A DNA stretch of 64,000 nt, taken from NCBI GenBank assembly GCA_017455435.1, contig JAFTAU010000023.1, forward strand, positions 78,596-142,595, in the 5' to 3' direction. The translations under genes and the position numbers were made by a program. The notes beneath the pieces are model-generated. The model saw only the letters and a list, made by a program, of their open reading frames with translations, had not been told where the DNA came from and ran no database searches. Below, in pieces: positions 52,182-60,214 of this stretch (position 1 is the first letter of the stretch; each line of letters begins with the position of its first letter). Origin of the DNA: Lachnospiraceae bacterium (lineage in GTDB: Bacteria; Bacillota; Clostridia; Lachnospirales; Lachnospiraceae).

Positions 52182-53141
52182 TTATCTGATGAGCTTTCTG
52201 CTGATTACCAGCATGTCCTCCGGAAGATGTTTTTGCATGGCGAGAGCTTCGTCGATGTCAAAATCCTTGTATTCGCCGTGATAATATGCCACGACTCTGT
52301 TTGATTTTCCGTCACGGAGCAGCTCCTCTGCCTTTGCGCCCATCATGGAAGCGTAGACTCTGTCCTTGCAGGTGGGATGACCGCCGCGCTGGATGTGTCC
52401 GAGCAGAGTGGCTCTGGTATCAATACCGGTGCGTCTCTGGATGCGCTCCGCCATACCCAGCGAATCGCCGACGCCTTCCGCGTTGATAATCATGTGGAGC
52501 TTTTTGCCCTTGGCTCTGTTTTCAAGGATGTGGGATATGATTTTTTCTTCGTCATAATCATAAGTTTCCGGCAGAAGAACCTCCTCTGCGCCGGCGGCAA
52601 TGGCGCTGTAGAGCGCGATATAGCCCGCTCTGCGTCCCATGACCTCTACGATGCAGCAGCGCTCATGCGAGGCTGAAGTGTCGCGGATCTTGTCAATGGC
52701 GTCCATAGCCGTATTGATGGCCGTATCAAAGCCGATGGTATATTCAGTGCAGGCGATATCCATATCGATGGTGGCGGGAACGCCGATGGTTCTGATGCCA
52801 AGATGGGCAAGCGCCTTTGCGCCGCGGAAAGAACCGTCGCCGCCGATGACCACCAGCCCGTCAATCCCTTGCCTGTGCAGGATATCCGCCGCTTTTTTCT
52901 GATATTCCGGCTGCATAAATTCTTTGCAGCGTGCGGTGAGCAGCATCGTGCCGCCTCTGGTGAGGATATCGGCTACGCTGCGCGAATCCATATCGAAAAT
53001 CTCTTCGTCAAGCAGGCCGGCATAACCTCTGTTGATGCCTTTTACCTGCATTCCGTCAACTATTGCCGTTCTGACGACAGCTCTGACCGCCGCGTTCATT
53101 CCGGGGGCGTCGCCGCCGCTCGTAAGTACTCCTATTGTCAT
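52182..53141 (-). CDS. pfkA: ATP-dependent 6-phosphofructokinase
   Basis: 319 residues from the ATG at 53141 (GGGAGG five bases upstream), the exact family length; the frame extends upstream into dnaE without a site. ATP-type signature GGDGSFRGA (Gly after Asp) and the MGRRAGYIAL motif are present. The catalytic loop normally written PGTIDNDI reads PATIDMDI here: catalytic Asp is kept, but Gly and Asn are changed. It commits fructose 6-phosphate to glycolysis. It starts 10 bp past dnaE, an arrangement common in Clostridia, with rel where pyruvate kinase is often found. Confidence 0.95.
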   Translation of the reverse strand: MTIGVLTSGGDAPGMNAAVRAVVRTAIVDGMQVKGINRGYAGLLDEEIFDMDSRSVADILTRGGTMLLTARCKEFMQPEYQKKAADILHRQGIDGLVVIGGDGSFRGAKALAHLGIRTIGVPATIDMDIACTEYTIGFDTAINTAMDAIDKIRDTSASHERCCIVEVMGRRAGYIALYSAIAAGAEEVLLPETYDYDEEKIISHILENRAKGKKLHMIINAEGVGDSLGMAERIQRRTGIDTRATLLGHIQRGGHPTCKDRVYASMMGAKAEELLRDGKSNRVVAYYHGEYKDFDIDEALAMQKHLPEDMLVISRKLIR

Positions 53142-53151
53142 ATAAACCTCC

Positions 53152-56100
53152 CTATCTTTTCCAAATCTCGTCAAGACTTTTGTCCGCGAGACGTACATTT
53201 TCTTCACCAAATGCCGCTTTCATGCGATAAATCTCATCTTCTTCGTAAGGAAGATTGAGAGTGGCCGCGGCACGCTGTTTTAAGCGTTCTTTTTCGAGGT
53301 AGGCGGTAACGCCCTTTCCGCCTGCGAGGCGCAGCAAAGTGCCGGTGCTGCTTTCAAAGCTCTGTGAATCCGGAAAGCGCACCCAAAGCTCCTGCGGCCA
53401 ATCGTCAATATCTATCAGCCTCTCGCAGATCAGCTTCCCGACAGGGTCATCGCCTATGGAGACGCGCCCGCGGATGAACAGGCGGCGCTCCGTAGAAAGA
53501 AGCAGTCTGTTCCGCTCGTAATCCTTCGGGAAAAATATTATTTCCAGGCTGCCGGTAACGTCCTCCAGCGTGACAAACGCCATAACCTGCCCGTTTTTCG
53601 TGTTTTTCTTTGTGACACCCGTGATAATGCCGCCCACGACAACAATCTGCGAATCACGCACCTTCGCGGCGTCCGTTTCGGAGTCAACCACAAAATCCGT
53701 GGCCCGCGCGGTGGCGTATTTTTTCCATTTATCCATCACGTCGTCCATGGGATGCGCCGTGATGTAAACTCCGGTGGCGTCTTTTTCAAAGGCGAGCAGA
53801 TCTTTCCTGTCGTATTCGGGAACGTCCGGCATGGTAATCTCGTGCGCGGCACGTTCTTCATCGCCGAGCAGGTCAAACATCGACATCTGACCGGAAACGG
53901 ATTCCTTTGCCTCACGCGTTTTCGCGTCCATCAGATCAGAATAAACCATCATCTTCTGTTTTCTGTTTCCGTGAAGTGAATCCAGCGCGCCCGCGAAAAT
54001 AAAACTCTCTATCGTGCGCTTGTTTACTTCTTTATTAGAGAGGCGGTCGATGAGGTCTTTCAGGCTGCGGAACTCGCCCGCCCGCTCGCGTTCTTCTACG
54101 ATAGCCTCTACCACGCTGCGGCCGAGGCCCTTTATCGACGCGAGTCCGTATCTGATTTTGCCTCCGTCCACGGAAAAACCCCACTCTCCCGTGTTGATGT
54201 CCGGCGGGAGGATTTCGATGCCCATGGCGCGGCAAGTCTGAATATATTCGGAAACCTTTTCGCTTTTTTCTATGACAGACGTGAGCAGCGACGCCATAAA
54301 TTCAACCGGATAATAGCATTTTAAGTAGGCGGTCTGATACGCTACCACGGCATAAACCGCCGCGTGGGATTTGTTGAACGCGTATTTCGCAAAATCGGTC
54401 ATTTCGTCGAAAATCTTATTGGCGATGTTTTCGGGAATGCCCTTGCCGGCGCAGCCCGAAATGCCTTCGGCGGGATTGCCGTAGACAAAATTGCGGCGCT
54501 CTTTTTGCATGACGTCGTCTTTTTTCTTGCTCATGGCGCGGCGCACAAGGTCCGCACGTCCCAGCGAATATCCACCCAGATCCTGCACAATCTGCATGAC
54601 CTGCTCCTGATAGACGATGCAGCCGTAGGTGGCCTTTAGAATGGGCTCGAGCTGCGGCGTGTCGTAGGTGACGGCGGAGGGGTTGTTCTTTCCGCGGATG
54701 TACTGCGGAATGAAATCCATGGGGCCGGGGCGGTAAAGCGAAATGCCCGCGATGAGATCCTCAAGATTGCGGGGGCGGAGCTCCTTCATAAAGCTTTTCA
54801 TGCCGCCGCTTTCAAGCTGGAACACACCGTCGTTTTTGCCGGTGCAGAGCATGTCGAAGACCTTGGGATCGTCCATGTCAATGCGGCTGACATCAAGGCG
54901 GACTCCGCGCTTTGCCAGCATCTGCTCCGTGTTTTGAATAACGGTCAGCGTGCGCAGACCGAGGAAGTCCATTTTTAGAAGACCGAGCTGCTCTATCTCC
55001 GTCATGGTGAACTGAGTGGTGAGCATACCTTCCTGTGAACGGGACAGCGGCACATATTCCATGACTGGCAGGCTGCTGATGACCACGCCGGCCGCGTGCG
55101 TGCTGGTGTGCTTTGGCAGGCCTTCCAGGCGCAGCGACATATCTATCAGCTTGTGAACACGGTCGTCGGTGTCGTAGGCTTCTTTCAGCTCGCGGCTCTT
55201 TTCCAGGGCGGCGGCAATGGTGATATTCAGCTCTTTCGGGATCATCTTCGCGACCTGGTCGCAGAGTGAGTAAGGCAAATCCATCGCGCGTCCCACATCC
55301 CTGACAACGGCTCTGGCGGCCATTGTTCCGAAGGTGACTATCTGCACCACCTGATCCGCGCCGTATTTTTCTGTTACGTAATCGATGACCTCCTGCCGGC
55401 GCTCAAAGCAGAAATCCACGTCGATATCGGGCATGCTGACACGCTCGGGATTGAGGAAGCGTTCAAAAATGAGCTGATATTTGATGGGGTCTATATCGGT
55501 AATATAGAGGCAGTAGGACACCACGCTGCCAGCCGCGCTGCCGCGTCCGGGGCCGACCGCGATGCCGTTTTTTTTCGCAAAATGGATAAAATCCCAGACA
55601 ATGAGGAAGTAATCGACGTAGCCCATTTTGCCGATGACGCCGAGCTCGTAATCGAGCTGCGCCCTGACTGAGCCGTCGTCCTGAGGGTAACGCCGCGCCA
55701 GCCCGTCCAGGCAGAGCTTTTTGAGGTAGCCGAAAGAGTCATAGCCCTCCGGCACGTCAAACTTCGGCAGTTTTGTCACGCCGAATTCTATCTCGACATT
55801 GCAGCGCTGCGCGATTTTGTGAGTGTTTTCGAGAGCCTCCTCCGCATACGGAAAAAGGCCGCGCATTTCGTCTTCGCTTTTCAGGTAGTACTGTCCGCCT
55901 TCATAGCGGAGTCTGTCGGTGTCGGCCAGCTTTTTCCCGGTCTGCAGGCAGAGCAGAATATCATGCGCGTCCGCATCGTCAGCATTTACATAATGAATGT
56001 CGTTTGTGGCAACCAACGGAATGGAAAGCTCTCCGGCGATACGCAAGATGCCCTGATTGACGGTCTTCTGCTCCGGCAGTCCGTGATCCTGAAGCTCGAG

Positions 56101-56616
56101 GAAAAAACTATCCGCGCCGAAAATATCACGGTACCGCACCGCGGCGGCTTTTGCCTCTTCGTACATGCCGCGGCGCAGATTGCGCGAAACCTCTCCTGCA
56201 AGGCAGGCGGACAGGGCGATTATTCCCTTGCTGTATTTGCGCAGGACTTCGTAATCGACGCGCGGCCTGTAATAAAAGCCGTCGATAAAGCCCATGGATA
56301 CTATCTTTACGAGATTCGCGTAGCCTTCGTTTGTTTCGGCCAGGAGAACGAGGTGGTAATATTTGTCATCGCCGGCGGTGCCGGTTTTGTCCAGACGCGA
56401 CCCGGGTGCGACATAGACCTCGCAGCCTATGATGGGCTTTATGCCGGCTTTTTTTGCCTCTTTATAAAACTCAATCACGCCGTACATTACGCCGTGGTCC
56501 GTGATGGCAATGCTGTCCATACCGAGCGCTTTTGCCCGGTCAATAAGCTCCGGGATTTTTGACGCTCCGTCAAGCAGGCTGTATTTGGTATGTACATGCA
56601 AATGCGTAAACGGCAT
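53152..56616 (-). CDS. dnaE: DNA polymerase III alpha subunit
   Basis: 1154 residues from the ATG at 56616 (GAGG six bases upstream). N-terminal PHP domain (FTHLHVHTKYSLLDG, AITDHGVMYG), polymerase palm with GPGRGSAAGS and the catalytic PDIDVDF near residue 397, helix-hairpin-helix region, and C-terminal OB fold (IVVVGGIITGVTKKNTKNGQ). This is the DnaE-type replicative polymerase, distinct from PolC. First gene of dnaE-pfkA-rel, driven by the promoter at 56657-56685. Confidence 0.97.
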   Translation of the reverse strand: MPFTHLHVHTKYSLLDGASKIPELIDRAKALGMDSIAITDHGVMYGVIEFYKEAKKAGIKPIIGCEVYVAPGSRLDKTGTAGDDKYYHLVLLAETNEGYANLVKIVSMGFIDGFYYRPRVDYEVLRKYSKGIIALSACLAGEVSRNLRRGMYEEAKAAAVRYRDIFGADSFFLELQDHGLPEQKTVNQGILRIAGELSIPLVATNDIHYVNADDADAHDILLCLQTGKKLADTDRLRYEGGQYYLKSEDEMRGLFPYAEEALENTHKIAQRCNVEIEFGVTKLPKFDVPEGYDSFGYLKKLCLDGLARRYPQDDGSVRAQLDYELGVIGKMGYVDYFLIVWDFIHFAKKNGIAVGPGRGSAAGSVVSYCLYITDIDPIKYQLIFERFLNPERVSMPDIDVDFCFERRQEVIDYVTEKYGADQVVQIVTFGTMAARAVVRDVGRAMDLPYSLCDQVAKMIPKELNITIAAALEKSRELKEAYDTDDRVHKLIDMSLRLEGLPKHTSTHAAGVVISSLPVMEYVPLSRSQEGMLTTQFTMTEIEQLGLLKMDFLGLRTLTVIQNTEQMLAKRGVRLDVSRIDMDDPKVFDMLCTGKNDGVFQLESGGMKSFMKELRPRNLEDLIAGISLYRPGPMDFIPQYIRGKNNPSAVTYDTPQLEPILKATYGCIVYQEQVMQIVQDLGGYSLGRADLVRRAMSKKKDDVMQKERRNFVYGNPAEGISGCAGKGIPENIANKIFDEMTDFAKYAFNKSHAAVYAVVAYQTAYLKCYYPVEFMASLLTSVIEKSEKVSEYIQTCRAMGIEILPPDINTGEWGFSVDGGKIRYGLASIKGLGRSVVEAIVEERERAGEFRSLKDLIDRLSNKEVNKRTIESFIFAGALDSLHGNRKQKMMVYSDLMDAKTREAKESVSGQMSMFDLLGDEERAAHEITMPDVPEYDRKDLLAFEKDATGVYITAHPMDDVMDKWKKYATARATDFVVDSETDAAKVRDSQIVVVGGIITGVTKKNTKNGQVMAFVTLEDVTGSLEIIFFPKDYERNRLLLSTERRLFIRGRVSIGDDPVGKLICERLIDIDDWPQELWVRFPDSQSFESSTGTLLRLAGGKGVTAYLEKERLKQRAAATLNLPYEEDEIYRMKAAFGEENVRLADKSLDEIWKR

Positions 56617-56656
56617 AAAACACCTCAAAGCCTTGTCAAAAAGGGGATAATAAACT

Positions 56657-56685
56657 ATTATATTTTACTTCCTGTTAGTAATAAA
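56657..56685 (-). promoter_or_regulatory. Promoter of the dnaE-pfkA-rel cluster
   Basis: On the minus strand a perfect TATAAT stands 17 bases after TTTATT, about 41 bp before the dnaE start. The -35 match is modest. Confidence 0.55.
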
Positions 56686-56754
56686 AGCAATATTATTGTT
56701 TATTTTATGCGATTTTTTGCGTTGATTTTAAAGCGTTTCCGGCATTGTTTACCC

Positions 56755-56783
56755 TTGACGAAATTGCGGTATTTTTTTATTAT
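56755..56783 (+). promoter_or_regulatory. Promoter of the DUF1846 gene
   Basis: TTGACG and TATTAT with 17-base spacing, 51 bp before the ATG, divergent from the dnaE promoter in the same 218-bp spacer. Confidence 0.65.
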
Positions 56784-56834
56784 TGAAAACGTGTTTGTTT
56801 TTTTCGGAAACATATTCTTTTATCGGAGGATCTT

Positions 56835-58322
56835 ATGCTGAGACACGGCTTTGACAATGAAAAATACCTGAAAATGCAGTCGGAAATGATTCGCGAAAGG
56901 ATCGAGCATTTCGGCGGAAAGCTCTATCTGGAATTCGGCGGGAAGCTTTTTGACGATTATCACGCCTCTCGCGTTCTGCCGGGTTTTCTCCCCGACAGTA
57001 AAATAAATATGTTAAAGCAGCTTAAGGATCAGGCGGAAATCGTGCTGGTCATCAACGCCGGCGATATAGAAAAAAACAAGGTGCGCGGCGATCTGGGCAT
57101 AACTTACGACCTGGACGTGCTGAGGCTGATAGACGCATTCCGCGGGTACGGCTTTTATGTGGGCAGCGTGGTCCTGACGCGGTATCAGGAGCAGCCCACC
57201 GCACAGGCGTTTATTACGAGGCTTGAAAAGCTCGGCGTGAAGGTTTACCGCCATTATCCCATCCCCGGCTACCCTTCCGATCTGCCCACTATTTTCAGCG
57301 ACCGCGGCTACGGAAAGAATGATTATATAGAAACCAGCAGGCCGCTGGTGGTTATTACTGCGCCTGGCCCCGGCAGCGGAAAAATGGCCACCTGCCTATC
57401 CCAGCTCTATCACGAAAACCTCCGCGGAATAAAGGCCGGATATTCAAAATTTGAAACGTTCCCCATCTGGAATCTGCCGCTGAAGCACCCCGTCAATATT
57501 GCCTACGAGGCGGCGACTGCGGATCTGGACGATGTAAATATGATAGACCCCTTCCACCTGGAAGCATACGGTAAAACAACGGTCAATTACAACCGCGACG
57601 TGGAGATTTTCCCTGTACTGAAAGCGATGTTTGAGATGATTTACGGCGAATCGCCTTACAAATCGCCTACGGATATGGGCGTAAATATGGCGGGGAACTG
57701 CATTATTGACGATGACGCGGTGCAGGCGGCGGCCAAGGAAGAAATCATCCGCAGATACTATGCGGCGCTCTGCGAGGAGCGGCAGGGGCTGGGCACCACA
57801 GAGGCGCGTGTGAAAATCGAGCTGCTGATGCGGCAGGCCGGAATCACGAGCGACGACAGGCCGGTTATCTCGGCGGCGCTTGCCAAGAGCGAGGCCACTG
57901 ACGGCGCGCCTGCTTTTGCCATTGAACTTAACGACGGGCAGATAGTGACCGGCAAGACTTCTTCGCTGCTGGGCGCGGCTTCGGCGGCGATGCTGAACGC
58001 GCTGAAAACGCTGGGCGGCATCGACGATGAAATCCCGCTCATGTCGCCGGTAGTTATTGAGCCTATTCAGGATTTGAAAATAAATCATCTGGGAAATCAC
58101 AATCCCAGGCTGCATACGGACGAGGTGCTGGTGGCGCTTTCGATATGCGCTGTCACAAACCCCGTAGCGAAAAAAGCTCTGGATCAGCTTCCGAAGCTGA
58201 AAGGCAGCGAGGCGCATTCCACTGTAATGCTCTCACAAGTCGATGTCGGCACAATGCGAAAGCTGGGCGTCCACCTGACCTGCGAGCCGCGGCACCAGAC
58301 CAAAAAGCTGTTCCATGGGTGA
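56835..58322 (+). CDS. DUF1846 family protein
   Basis: 495 residues, the normal length for DUF1846. Recognised by the N-terminal [39 protein letters not shown] and the P-loop-like [20 protein letters not shown] near residue 175. Structures of the family show an ATPase/carboxylate-amine ligase-like fold, but no function is established. GGAGG lies five bases before the ATG; own promoter and terminator, so monocistronic. Confidence 0.95.
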   Translation: MLRHGFDNEKYLKMQSEMIRERIEHFGGKLYLEFGGKLFDDYHASRVLPGFLPDSKINMLKQLKDQAEIVLVINAGDIEKNKVRGDLGITYDLDVLRLIDAFRGYGFYVGSVVLTRYQEQPTAQAFITRLEKLGVKVYRHYPIPGYPSDLPTIFSDRGYGKNDYIETSRPLVVITAPGPGSGKMATCLSQLYHENLRGIKAGYSKFETFPIWNLPLKHPVNIAYEAATADLDDVNMIDPFHLEAYGKTTVNYNRDVEIFPVLKAMFEMIYGESPYKSPTDMGVNMAGNCIIDDDAVQAAAKEEIIRRYYAALCEERQGLGTTEARVKIELLMRQAGITSDDRPVISAALAKSEATDGAPAFAIELNDGQIVTGKTSSLLGAASAAMLNALKTLGGIDDEIPLMSPVVIEPIQDLKINHLGNHNPRLHTDEVLVALSICAVTNPVAKKALDQLPKLKGSEAHSTVMLSQVDVGTMRKLGVHLTCEPRHQTKKLFHG

Positions 58323-58346
58323 GGGAGCGGCGTAGCGAATATTTAA

Positions 58347-58380
58347 AAAATCCTTTCGGCGGTGAGGCTGAAAGGATTTT
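58347..58380. terminator. Bidirectional terminator between DUF1846 and TPM genes
   Basis: AAAATCCTTTC (58347) pairs perfectly with GAAAGGATTTT (58370) around a 12-base loop; T residues continue on the plus strand and on the minus strand, so it serves both convergent genes. Confidence 0.85.
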
Positions 58381-58977
58381 TTATTTCTTTGCGGTGCGAA
58401 AGCGCCTTCGGAGGAGGGCAATCCACACACCGGCCAGCAACACTGTAGAGATTCCAAGCAGAGCCGCAGCAACATGACGAAACACGGAAACGATGTGGCC
58501 GCTATCCAGTAAGTCAATCACCTGACTGAGCGCCTCGTCGGCGCACTTGAAATACTCTCCGTTTTTCGCGTGTTGCTGTACACTGTCTGCTATCTCCCGG
58601 CTTTTGCTGTCGGTAATAATCAGGCTGTTTTCGCCTTGTGAGAAAAACTGTATATCATCTTTGTCCGTTTCTATCAGAAGCATTGTTCCGTTTTTGCTTC
58701 CGAACAGATTCTGATATATGCTCTCAGCAGATTGCCGGGCAGCATCGCTGTCTGCGAGCACCGTGACAACAGCAGCGTTTCCCCTGTCGAGAATTCTTGT
58801 TATCTGCTCCAACAGCAGCTTTTCCTGCTCGCTTGTAAAAAGCTCCGCCCCATCGTCAATAATGCCCTTGCGGTCGTTGACCACTCTGGTAATAGCATAG
58901 GCGTCAGAGGAGAAAGGGAGCTGCATCAGCAGTATTAACGCGATGGCGGCGAAAGCCGTTTTTGTGAATCTGCGCAT
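58381..58977 (-). CDS. TPM-domain (YgcG-like) membrane-anchored protein
   Basis: 198 residues: signal peptide (TKTAFAAIALILLMQL...DAYA), a TPM domain of about 115 residues (IIDDGAELFTSEQEKLLLEQ, then AAVVTVLADSDAARQSAESI, and a degenerate end), and one C-terminal transmembrane helix followed by a basic tail (LRRRFRTAKK). The domain faces outside; TPM proteins are linked to photosystem repair in plants and have unknown roles in bacteria. It starts one base after the stop of the preceding membrane protein, so it is the last gene of the Phd-RelE transcript. Confidence 0.82.
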   Translation of the reverse strand: MRRFTKTAFAAIALILLMQLPFSSDAYAITRVVNDRKGIIDDGAELFTSEQEKLLLEQITRILDRGNAAVVTVLADSDAARQSAESIYQNLFGSKNGTMLLIETDKDDIQFFSQGENSLIITDSKSREIADSVQQHAKNGEYFKCADEALSQVIDLLDSGHIVSVFRHVAAALLGISTVLLAGVWIALLRRRFRTAKK

Positions 58978-58978
58978 G

Positions 58979-59374
58979 TCAGCCCTTCCCTTCTTTCGAT
59001 TTTGAGCAATCCGGCGCGGATTGCGGCTCCGGATAGTTGAAACAGAAAACTATCGTCAGACAATTGATTATAGTGGCGACAAGTCCGGCAAAAACTATAA
59101 TCATCGCCGCTTCATAGCTGATTGAATCAAAGAGGACGACTATAAGCGTCGCCAAAAAAGTTACTATCGAGTAAATGAGAGGCATGCAACCTTTGCGAGA
59201 AAGTCCGGCCGCACGCAGCACGTAATGCATCGTCCATGCAGAAGCGGCAGTTAACGCCAGCGAAACGACGCCGAGAATCCGGGCAGGAATAAAAAACAGA
59301 CTGAATATGAGCGAAAGCGGCACCGCGCTTATCGCTGAAAAAATGAAAAACGATTTTTTGTTTATTTTACACAT
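58979..59374 (-). CDS. Small four-helix membrane protein, unknown function
   Basis: 131 residues with four predicted transmembrane helices (about residues 10-30, 36-55, 66-84 and 90-112) and a polar tail (PEPQSAPDCSKSKEGKG). I do not recognise the family. Its start codon overlaps the last eight bases of the RelE toxin gene, implying translational coupling, and the TPM gene follows one base later. It may belong with the TPM protein and not with the toxin module. Confidence 0.75.
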   Translation of the reverse strand: MCKINKKSFFIFSAISAVPLSLIFSLFFIPARILGVVSLALTAASAWTMHYVLRAAGLSRKGCMPLIYSIVTFLATLIVVLFDSISYEAAMIIVFAGLVATIINCLTIVFCFNYPEPQSAPDCSKSKEGKG

Positions 59375-59669
59375 CCCTGCCCTGATACTGAACCGTTATC
59401 ACGTTAACAATTCTTTTCTTTTCATCAATTCTATAAATGGCCACATAGTTGTCTATTAACAATTGGCGGTAGCCTTTCCCGGCAAACCTTCCAACCAATC
59501 TCTCCTGGTGCTTTTGCGGATTTGATTCCAGGGTTTTCAGCTTGTCCCAAATCCTGTCTGTTTGCCCTTTTGCATTTTCCGGAGCAAGTTTTTGAAGGGC
59601 AATATATAAATATATATTATCGATATCTCTCAACGCCGCCGGAAAAATAACCACTCTGTACTTAACCAT
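59367..59669 (-). CDS. RelE/ParE-family toxin
   Basis: 100 residues with the ParE/RelE fold outline: N-terminal VKYRVVIFPAALRDIDNIYLYIA, central LESNPQKHQERLVG, and the C-terminal strand pair YRQLLIDNYVAIYRIDEKK and VNVITVQYQGRD. RelE-type toxins cut mRNA on the ribosome and ParE-type inhibit gyrase; sequence alone does not settle which. It overlaps its antitoxin gene by eight bases, the normal order and coupling. Confidence 0.9.
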   Translation of the reverse strand: MVKYRVVIFPAALRDIDNIYLYIALQKLAPENAKGQTDRIWDKLKTLESNPQKHQERLVGRFAGKGYRQLLIDNYVAIYRIDEKKRIVNVITVQYQGRDV

Positions 59670-59925
59670 AGTACTTTTTATTCAACCTATTCGCCGCTTC
59701 TTCCAGAGATATCGGTTCTGTCCCTTCCGCAACTTCTTTTTCCGCATTAAATATTGCCTGATCGATGCGGTTTTCTCTGACAAACCAATCGTAATATTCC
59801 GCACTCATAACAACAATATCGCTGTATCCGTTCTTCGTAAAATGAATAGGTTCCTGATTCTTGTGAGCCAATTCTGATACTTTGCTTGTGTTTCTCAAAT
59901 CCCTGATAGGTAAAATCATCGGCAT
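59662..59925 (-). CDS. Phd/YefM-family antitoxin
   Basis: 87 residues from the ATG at 59925 with AAGGGGG eight bases upstream; the frame extends into the operator but without a site. The N-terminal half MPMILPIRDLRNTSKVSELA and KNGYSDIVVMSAEYYDWF is the Phd DNA-binding fold; the C-terminal half is acidic and binds the toxin. Together with RelE it should repress the operon through the 26-bp palindrome just upstream. Confidence 0.92.
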   Translation of the reverse strand: MPMILPIRDLRNTSKVSELAHKNQEPIHFTKNGYSDIVVMSAEYYDWFVRENRIDQAIFNAEKEVAEGTEPISLEEAANRLNKKYYG

Positions 59926-59949
59926 AGAAAGCACCCCCTTACGCAAATA

Positions 59950-59979
59950 CAGTGTAGCATAATTATGCTGCACTGTAAA
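59950..59979 (-). promoter_or_regulatory. Toxin-antitoxin promoter with 26-bp palindromic operator
   Basis: CAGTGTAGCATAA joined to TTATGCTGCACTG (59950-59975) matches its own reverse complement at 12 of 13 positions per arm. On the minus strand TTTACA and TACACT, 17 bases apart, overlap it, so a bound antitoxin complex would cover the -10 box and spacer. Confidence 0.8.
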
Positions 59980-60011
59980 GAATTAAGGTGATCCCTGCCT
60001 TTAAAAGGAGT

Positions 60012-60149
60012 ATGTGTAAAAGATATATCGCCTGCTGTTGTGATGAGTGTCCGCTGAAACAGCATTACTCCATAGCGGCAATAACGTTACCGCCAGCAGC
60101 ACGCAAATATATCTTAATCTGTCAATTCTTTTATTTTTTCCACCTGTAG
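60012..60149 (+). CDS. Possible cysteine-rich small protein (45 aa)
   Basis: An ATG at 60012 directly after AAAAGGAGT opens 45 codons beginning MCKRYIACCCDECPLKQHYS and ending FFYFFHL. Five of the first thirteen residues are cysteine. The ribosome site is closer to the start than usual, and no relative is known to me. It lies in the otherwise gene-free 59980-60214 spacer before the serpin gene. May be fortuitous. Confidence 0.25.
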   Translation: MCKRYIACCCDECPLKQHYSIAAITLPPAARKYILICQFFYFFHL

Positions 60150-60214
60150 CATCGCCGCTCCAAACCGTATTATAATGTTAGAAAGGCTGCCGGGCGGCGG
60201 CCGAGGAGGTTAAT

